Assembly: GCA_026874595.1 (NCBI GenBank)
Contig: CM049308.1
Location: forward strand, 36,700,027-36,764,026
Length of the DNA stretch: 64,000 nt
Source: Sipunculus nudus
Lineage: Eukaryota > Annelida > Sipuncula > Golfingiida > Sipunculidae
Direction: 5' to 3'
How positions within the stretch are numbered: the first letter of the stretch is position 1; each line of letters starts with the position of its first letter. The notes beneath the pieces were generated by a model. It had not been told where the DNA came from, searched no databases, and saw only the letters and a list, made by a program, of their open reading frames with translations. Below, piece by piece: positions 56,413-64,000 of the stretch. The position numbers were made by a program, and so were the translations under genes.

Positions 56413-57565
56413 TTGAATTAAGAGCAACTAAATTTAGTAGAAAATGAATACTTGACAAAAACAAGATTAAGGTATTAAATAAGTTACAAAAATAATATGA
56501 CTGAAGATGCATTTTTTTGTCACAAGTATCAACCAAAATGCATTTTTTGTTACCTTAATGTTGTTTCCTTTTTGTTGTTTTTTATTTGTAAGGTTCAGAT
56601 ATCTTTTATTTCACCTCATATGATATATTTCATATTCACCATTTATATTATTTGTAATCTAAATATAGTGGCAGGTAGAGTTAGGGATATATAGTAGAAT
56701 CATATACTGGTCGAATGATTAAATCTTTTTATCTCTCAATCTTTTATGGTGAATTTAAGATTTTAATGAGAAGATACTATGGTGTTTATTTAGGTTTACT
56801 TCCATGTGATCACCATGCCTTGCCAAAAATTGTGGAATTTTAAAAGATTCTTCAATACTATTTGCTGGCTATAAAGGTTCAGTAAAATTCTCTACGCGGG
56901 GACATAAATTGTATGTAGCTGTAGCTTTTGACTGTTTCAAATAATAAAATGTTTGTAAGATATAAATAGAAATGTAGAAGAGCAACATTGAATCAGTTAT
57001 GTTAGACCACCCTAAATAGATTATCTTTAAATTTTATTAAATATATATATATATATTTTTATGAGAGTAGCTAGGGAACTCTGTATTTGTCCACAGAAAA
57101 AAAATATGATTACATTGATATAAATTCTGACTTGCAATTAGTCAAAGTAGTAGTGGTAAATGGCACACATCACTGTGGCCTGATACTGCGGGATAGGTCA
57201 AGTCACAGGTTGGCTGGATATTTCCAGCAAATTATTGTAGGATGCTACAGTGTAGTCCATGAGATACTTTCCATGCAGCCACTTAGGCCTTCTTCTTCAG
57301 GATGGTTTGTGAGTTATTATTGCATTGTGTGCCGTAGTACCTTACTACAGTGATAAACAGGCATGCCTCTGTCAACCAATTATTACACATGTTGGATGGA
57401 ACATATATGGTGTCAGGGTATATGAGATGGTGGTTTATATTTATAGAGAGTGTGGATAAGTGAAGAGAAGAAAATTACTAATCCATGCTAAAAATAGAAA
57501 GCAAATTACAAAAATGAACCTCTTCTGCATCAAGTTAAGTATTCCTTAGCAACAAAGTTGCAAGA
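56413..57565. other. AT-rich DNA without a recognised gene
   Basis: No coding region supported. A short AT run lies at 57041-57056. An 88-codon frame at 57087-57353 (+) has no recognisable content. Confidence 0.45.
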
Positions 57566-58333
57566 GATGATATTGATACGCCTCCATTTGTGTGTCCGTC
57601 TGTCTATTGGTCCATATGTCTGTCAGGATTTGGCTTGTGCATCAATTTTAATTAAGCCAATCTGTTTGACCAAAACCTTTCATCTTTCACATATGGCCAA
57701 CTCACCAAGAGATGAAGAACCCTTTCCATTTTGGAGTCAAAGGTCAAGGCCATGGGATCCACTTCTTGAAAAATCTTAATTGTGGACCCATTTTAAGCCA
57801 AACCGTGTGACCAAAAACTTTCATCTTCACATTTTGCTCACCCACCCACAGATGAACAGCCCTTTCAATTTTGAGGTAAAAAAAAGGTGAAGGCCACAGG
57901 ACCCACTTCTTGAAAAAGCTTTATTGTGGACCCATTTTAAGCCAATCCGTGTGACCAAAAACTTTCATCTTCACATTTGGCTCACCCAACCACAGATGAT
58001 CAGCCCTTTCGATTTGGGGTCAAAGGTGAAGGCCACAGGACCCACTTCTTGAAAAAGCTTTATTGTGGACCCATTTTAAGCCAATCCGTGTGACCAAAAC
58101 CTTTCATCTTCACATTTGGCTCACCCACCCACAGATGAACAACCCTTTCAATTTTGAGGTCAAAGGTGAAGGCCACAGGACCCACTTCTTGACAATCTTG
58201 TGGACTCATTTTCAGCCAAAATTTTCATCCTAAACCTTCAATTGTTCGCATATGGCTCACATACCCTTAGTGGAAGAAATCTATACATTTTGAGTTCTTG
58301 GTATCAAAGATCAAGGCCACAAGATCTACTTCT

Positions 58334-59273
58334 TTAACCCTATGGGCCCTTGTCAACAAAATTCAATGCATTAACACTGGTCACCTCTGACTTGTGTGAG
58401 CTTCTGTGCAGCAAGATACTTGTTGGTTAAGTGGTCATATTTAAAAAAAAATTTTTTCTGGATATCTCATCATGTCACATACCAAAATGTACAGGGAAAC
58501 CCATTCTGATAATCTATTAATAACAATTTAACACAAAATTTTTTTTTTTTAATGTGGTTCAGGACATATGATATAGGGTAAAACCAATAATATGCAGTAC
58601 GTTTGCACAATATAAAATTTGTCAGTGATCAAGGTATTAATTTTATTATGAGGCTGATATTCCATCATATTATTTTATTTTGAGGCATTATAATGTTGTA
58701 AAACAAAAATGAAAAGCCAAAGTCAAGGTAAGTTTCAGCCAAAAAAGAAGCCCCACTGAAAGGACATTGCAAGAATGTCTGCATCATCTTTTGACGGTTG
58801 GAACTGTCAACCACTTTCTGCATCACTTTCAGCTTCACTGCCTGTTATCATAGTTTTAATCTAACAGATGCTGCTGTTCCTTGGCAGGAATTTCATGTCT
58901 TTACTGAGATTTTGTCCTATCATCATCTGTAAAATGTGTAAATTCTGTTTCAGAGTCCCCTGCATGGTCAGCAAAAATGGCAGAGGGGGCCGCCATTTTC
59001 ATGTATAACAAGCAGCACACACAACAGGCTCATTCATAACTTATGCACACAAAGGGAACCTTCATCTTTTAAGCCAATCAAATGTAGCCTTATTTGGGAC
59101 AAAAGGTCACCCATTAGGAATCCCTTATTTCATTGGTCAATATCACCATGGCGTCAAGGAGACACCCTTGCAAAATGCCATATAAAGATCCCTGACTGTT
59201 TGAGGGGGGGTAGGGCTGTGGAGGTCCATAGTGACAAGGTGATAGATTGACGCTGTAGGGCCCAGAGGGTTAA
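58334..59273 (-). mobile_element. piggyBac-type element, internally deleted (932 bp), with TTAA duplications
   Basis: The element body is 58338-59269. The ends CCCTATGGGCCC and GGGCCCAGAGGG (reverse complement CCCTCTGGGCCC) form a terminal inverted repeat with one mismatch, flanked by TTAA at 58334-58337 and 59270-59273. TTAA targets and CCC...GGG ends are the hallmark of piggyBac. The interrupted H unit is recoverable: 'ctacttct' on the left and 'attgtggac' on the right are close together in intact H units, where the site reads TTGA. Full piggyBac elements are about 2.5 kb or more, so most of the transposase is lost. Confidence 0.88.
58901..59002 (-). pseudogene. Short N-terminal reading frame in the piggyBac derivative
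   Basis: A 33-codon frame starting MKMAAPSAIFADHAGD about 270 nt inside the right terminal repeat, where a transposase start would be expected. It is rich in acidic and Ser/Thr residues (SETEFTHFTDDD), as at the N-termini of many piggyBac-type transposases. The second ATG lies in AAAATGGCGGC, a strong start context that also matches the YY1 site consensus. A minus-strand CCAAT box (59136-59132) lies upstream. The frame stops at 58901 and no catalytic DDD domain follows, so it is a remnant. The assignment rests on its position within the element more than on the residues. Confidence 0.45.
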
Positions 59274-59520
59274 CTAGGGTAAAATTGTGGACACATCAAG
59301 GTTTTCATCCTAAATCTTCTGTCTTACACCCACCAAAAGAAGAAGAACCATATTGATTTTAAGGCCATTAGGTCAAAGGTCAAGGCTACCAAGTCTCCTT
59401 CTTTACAAAGCTTGTGGATGCATTTTAAGCCAAAGGTTTCGTCCCAAACCTTCAGTCTTACCCATAGATGAAGAACTCTTATTGGTTTTGAGGTCATGGG
59501 GTCAATGGTCAAGGTGACAG

Positions 59521-60935
59521 AAGTGACATGATTTTCACACTGTGTAATAATTCACCCAGTCTAATTATGCTCTCGGGCAAATGGATGCCCCGCTTTGTTG
59601 TGCCCTGGTTGAAATCGTTTGGATTTGAATGGGATCTTATAATTAAATGTATTACAATGAAAAGTTTGTAATTAACAGTACTCTTCAGCACATTAACCAA
59701 TCATTAAGCACATTAACTAACCATTAAGACAACATTAATGGATTCAGTGATGTATACATCCTGTTGTAAGGCTAGATGGAAGAAATGAATTAATTTATAT
59801 CTTTACAATAAATATTTAAACAAAACATGGTTTCTTATAATAATCTGTTATATAATCTGTATCAATTACTTAACAACTGGTTATAAAAATTTTGATAATT
59901 TAATTCCCAGATGACAAATTTCCTTTAATTTCATCATGTGAACTTTTGCAGTGCTTCAAAAACAGAAAGTGATTTAACAGGTATTGGTAGTCTTGCTTCT
60001 GCTGTTCACAATCCAGTTTATTACCTGTCTTTTTTTGGTAATTACAAATTTCACACTTGTTTTCAGATAATTTAAACTTCATGTTCTTTCAACTCTGATT
60101 ACAATACATGACCCTCGCATATTAAATAAATCCTGAAGAAAATCAAGCCCTTGCAGTCTTAAACTAATTTGGTAATCAGGGTAATCAGGAGATTTCACAC
60201 CTGTATAAAGAGTTATTTCAATCTTTAATTGTTACAAATTATGATTTAATACCACCTTTACAATTTTCTGCAAAATAATTGACAACTATTGTATGACAAA
60301 CACAAATAGATGGAATCTTTAAGAAATATATTTGTTTAATGACTAATTAGCTGTGGATATGAACCTCGCACATCTGGTTAGTGTCTAATAGAGCATAGTA
60401 TAACAGACTGGATTTATAACTGATCGAGTCATCTTTGATGAAACTCGACTATATTTAAAATGCCTGTTGAACAAATAATGAAAGACCATTTTAGATCATA
60501 CAGTCTTCATGTTCTTTCCACATTCTAAGCTTTTTATATTAAACATTTTGCATCATTTCCAATGACCCTCTCTTTATATTGACTTGGGTATTTGTGGAAG
60601 AGCCCACATTATAAATGCAGTAGTGGACAGCTTGATTAACTTGCAGTATTGAGTGTGTAATGAGTGGGCAAAGTTTGTCTTGTATTGAGCCAATATCTTT
60701 CATGTTTTGAGAAATGCAGATATTGACTGGGGAGTACCAGAAGCAAATATTTAACCACGTACTGATTCTGGATCACTGTGTTTTAGCATGTTGCTGCTTC
60801 ACCCAAAGTACCCATGACCTCATTTGCATTAAATCCCATTTTGAATTTATTAAGTGTTCATAGTGAAAGAAGTGGAAACCAAATGTAATAATCAAAAATT
60901 TATTTCAAAAGACTAATGCCAGGTGTACAGTAAAC
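59521..60935. other. AT-rich DNA without a recognised gene
   Basis: No coding region supported. Near 59575 GGGC-aaatggat-GCCC followed by CGCTTTGTTG might be the 3' hairpin of element H, but this is not secure. Confidence 0.4.
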
Positions 60936-61145
60936 AATTGCCAGATCCATCTCAATTATGCATAGAGATGTAAAATGTACTAATGCCAGATCCTTCCAGC
61001 TTATACCTTGAGATGTACAATGTTATAATGCCAGATCCATCTTGGAAATACTTTGAGATTTTCAATGTTCTTATGCCAGAACAATCTTGGAAATATTTTG
61101 AGATTTAAAATGTTCTTGTGCCAGATCCATCTTGGAAGTACAGCA
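60936..61145 (+). repeat. Five diverged tandem units of about 45 bp
   Basis: Units contain 'atgccagatccatcttgg' and 'tactttgagattttcaatgt' in various states of decay, with 'gccaga' words spaced 42-48 bp. Minus-strand open frames here reflect the repeat. Confidence 0.75.
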
Positions 61146-61440
61146 GTACCTGCCATGAGGGGACCCTGGATTGAGAGGACACCTGCAATGTAGGACACAA
61201 GTCCATTGTCCTGACCCATTTCCCACTGCAATTGACCTGTCTTGAGCAGACACCTGCTTAACACAGGCAGGGACAGTCATGTTTGGTCCAAAATCCTGTC
61301 ATGAGGGAAGACCTAATTAGCCCAATAATTCTGGAGCCACCAGTTACAGCAAAAACGTATTCTGGCTAAGCAGCTCTGTGGGATGCTCTGCATTCTGTGA
61401 ATGTAATGGGGCACATTTACATCAGTTCATAAACTTTATG
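61146..61440. other. DNA without a recognised gene
   Basis: The words 'ggaccctggattgagaggacacctgc' and 'cttgagcagacacctgctta' suggest a further short degenerate repeat; nothing more supported. Confidence 0.4.
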
Positions 61441-62125
61441 TAAATTGCAACTTTCACACGATTACTCAACAACACAATACTACAGCTTTCCCAAATTCAC
61501 AGGGATGATTGGTACATATTAGGGTTTCAGACCTATTGAATTACACATCTTTTGGGATTCCAGTATGGCCACCACAGCCCAATCACTGATTTCGCATGAT
61601 AACTCAACAACAAAATACTTCAGCTTTTCCAAATTCATAAGGATGATTAGTACCTATGAGGATACTATTCCTATCAAATAACAGGTCTGTCAGAAATTTC
61701 AATATGGCTGCCAAAGCACAATGGGTGATTTTCTTTTGCACCTGATATCTCAACAAGAACATGCTTGATCTTTATCATTTTATCAGGGATCATTGGTGCC
61801 TATGTTGACTCAATCCCTATTGAATAACATACCTTTCGGAATTCCACTAGGCTGCCAGAGCACAATTGGGGATTTCCTTTTAAGTGTGATATTGGTACCT
61901 GTAATTGCTCCATCTCTATCCAATGGAGACCTGTCAGAATTTCAGTATGGCCACCAGAGCAGAATCATTGATTTTTTTTTTTCACACCTAATATTTCAAC
62001 AAAAACATGTTTGTTCTTTCTTAAATACACAGGGATCATTGGTGCCTATGAAGGCTTCTGACCTATTGAAATAAAGACTTGCTCAAAATCAAATATGGCC
62101 AACAGAGTACAATTGGTGAATTTTT
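61441..62125 (+). repeat. Degenerate tandem repeat of about 135-150 bp
   Basis: Each unit has 'actcaacaacaaaatact', 'ttcacagggatgattggta', 'cctattgaat' and 'cagtatggccaccagagca' with 'caatnnntgattt'. The last block recurs at about 61565, 61698, 61850, 61945 and 62086, so at least one unit is shortened. This is probably the core of an old Helentron-like or satellite element; termini not found. Confidence 0.7.
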
Positions 62126-64000
62126 TTATTGCACATATTATTTCAGACATATCTTCTTTAATATTATTTGAACCAGTAGGATTTTTTCCCTCATGCAAAT
62201 GGATAAAAACCTGGTTCTGTTTGTCAATATTTCAACTTTAATCTAACCTTTTAAACCACATGTTTACTAATCCAGCACCACCAGAAATGCAGAGCCTTCT
62301 GAGGACCATTGTCCGACCACATCTGGATTTCAGTAGTTTTAGATTAACATGGGATAATTATTGAGGAGGCCTGGTTATGTGGAGCATCATGGTAGCCTTT
62401 GTTTTCAGCACTGTCACTTGTCTGCCTTAATTAAGCCACTTGTGGATGTGGACACAGATACACAGTGAGTGTTTTAGTGATCTCCCTCAAATTATTTAGC
62501 AGACTGACATTTCATTAAAATAAATATTATTTTTTTTTTAAAGAAAGATGATAATGCCCTGTTATGAAGACTCTCCTTACTTCTTAATTCTCAGTGCTAA
62601 TTCTCTTTGCCGAAAATAATTTTTACCCTAGTTGAGCCCTAAAATAGACCCTCTTTTATACATGAGGTCACCTTATACACGCATAAACACAGTAGGATTT
62701 TGTGTGACCCCTGACCTTCATGTATAAATTAAAATCTCTGTCACTGCAGTTCTTTAAGAGTGATTGTAGTCTGTTTTTGGAAAATTCTGAATGAATATAA
62801 GTGAAATGTGATTTTTGTAGGACCTCTGTAAGCCCTTATTTATAGTGAAAAAATACCAGTTTCCCCTGAGGTCTGTCTGTACAGCAATAGTTGGTCGGTT
62901 AGTGGAACAGTCTCTTTTAAAACAGCAAGGTGAAACCAGGATGCCTTTCAGGGATTTTTTTTGCCACAGCTGTTCACCCCAGCTTAATGCCAGGTCTTTA
63001 TAACAGGTAGGCCAAGTTTACAGTTTAACACAATATTGGCCCACCAAGCAGTTTCCCCAAGTATCTGGTTTTGGTGAAGCATGAAAGAGACTGATTCAAA
63101 GGCCTGATAACCTTATTCTAGTCTGTTCACATCTATTTCCCAAGAAATGAAACCACCTGATTCAATCCCATGGCATTTTCTCCTTGAGCAATGACTCCTG
63201 AGTACTGAAACTGCTTCACACCCTCATTTTCAATCATGATAGACTCAAATCTGGTTGTGGATGGGGAGAAAACTTATGCTTTGGGTTAACTTCCCATGAA
63301 CCCCTTTATCTGATATTGCTTCTTTCAACAGTGCTTCTTTTATGGTTACTTGACCTTTACAGAATCATTTTTTAACACAAAAGTTATGTTATCTGATTTT
63401 GTCCACCTTGCACAACATATTATCTGCTTTGTAATATTCTGATACAAGTCACTGATTACTCTGATATTTATTTTCATTCAGAATAACTGCATGGTACATA
63501 TTCCTGTGTTACTTAATATTTTATATATATTTGGTTCCTTTCACCTCAGCCAGCAAGGTAATGTTTTTGCTGTGTCTGTCTTACTTCCAGGAATGAGATA
63601 ATGTTCTTGCTCCTGTCTGCTTGTTTGTTTCTTTGTGTTCTAGCATGATTGCTCAATATCCTTTTACTGATTTGTTCAGTTGAGGGGTAGAAATTGCCTA
63701 AAAAACCTCTATCCTTAGAATATATTGTGTAGATCCAGATAGAGGGCAAGATCCAGTAGGAATATTCAGCCTTTGCAGAGGTACATACTTCACTTGTTGT
63801 TTCTCTAGTTGTTTTGTAAAACTTATGTTAATAATGATCACTGCTTATGATATATTAGTAAACTAATTAAGTTTTCAATTACATTTGTTGTTTTATTTTG
63901 CAAAGTCTGCTGAGTGTACCCATGAGAGAGTTTTTTTTTTTAATTTTTGAGAATCACCAAAACTTCTTGTTTGCTGACTGACCAGCTGGCATTAAGTGCC
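62126..64000. other. DNA without a recognised gene
   Basis: Short open frames only, no repeat structure noticed on either strand. Confidence 0.5.

Larger units (their letters stand above)
57566..59520 (+). mobile_element. Element H, about 140-bp core repeats, split by piggyBac
   Basis: Repeats contain 'aagccaatccgtgtgacc', 'aaactttcatcttcacattt', 'ctcacccacccacagatga', 'caaaggtgaaggccacagga' and 'acttcttgaaaaagctttat', with 'tgtggaccc' starting at 57781, 57925 and 58065. More diverged units lie at 58200-58333 and, after the piggyBac insertion, at 59274-59500. The (TGTC)-rich start near 57590 and the tandem core fit the Helentron-like type, but I could not define the termini. Confidence 0.6.

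Noticed and set aside
58724-58745. Plus-strand splice donor CAAG|GTAAGT after a short ATG frame
   Set aside because: It lies inside the piggyBac derivative on the strand opposite its coding remnant; most likely chance.

Overview
This window looks like AT-rich metazoan nuclear DNA, most likely from a marine mollusc and probably a bivalve. There is no long open reading frame, no operon-like packing and no rRNA. Most of the recognisable content is mobile DNA. The organism call is an inference from the repeats: short elements with unrelated sequences but one shared plan. Each has a 5' stem-loop, often a tandem-repeat core, an inverted copy of the 5' terminus near the 3' end, then a 3' hairpin and a CTAG or CTTGTT end. 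This is the architecture of non-autonomous Helentrons (HINEs; compare DINE-1 of Drosophila and the 'pearl' elements of bivalves).

Layout. 0-11.8 kb is mostly unannotatable AT-rich DNA, with two strong hairpins (288-326, 2824-2881), two TA microsatellites, a 5' fragment of family C1 (3.12 kb), two weak exon candidates (8.62, 9.38 kb) and an LTR-like segment with a TATA box (10.76-11.47 kb). 11.8-12.7 kb is Helentron-like element A3. 13.95-17.18 kb is a C1 copy interrupted by a tandem array of about 277-bp units carrying tRNA-like pol III boxes. 18.65-19.57 kb is an AGCAG-rich repeat. 20.1-31.5 kb is a stack of nested insertions: A1 in C1, A2 in C2 in C2, and C2 in C1. 32.5-35.7 kb is a duplicated segment with short tandem arrays. 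36.4-37.75 kb holds two more Helentron-like elements (D, E). 40.74-41.01 kb is a hAT-type MITE with an 8-bp target duplication. 41.35-44.94 kb is element G with element B (eleven 180-bp repeats) inside it. 48-50 kb holds a C1 fragment, element F and a possible gag relic. 52.6-53.1 kb is a weak promoter/first-exon candidate. 57.6-59.5 kb is a 140-bp repeat element (H) split by a piggyBac derivative with TTAA duplications and a short transposase-like N-terminal reading frame. 60.9-62.1 kb holds degenerate tandem repeats.

There is no pathway to describe. The window reads as an intergenic or intronic landing pad for successive transposons. The best-supported structural claims are the insertions whose uninterrupted sequence can be read elsewhere in the window: A1, inner C2, the C2 inside C1, and the piggyBac element. 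Protein-level calls (gag relic, exon candidates) are weak. No host gene can be named from the sequence alone.
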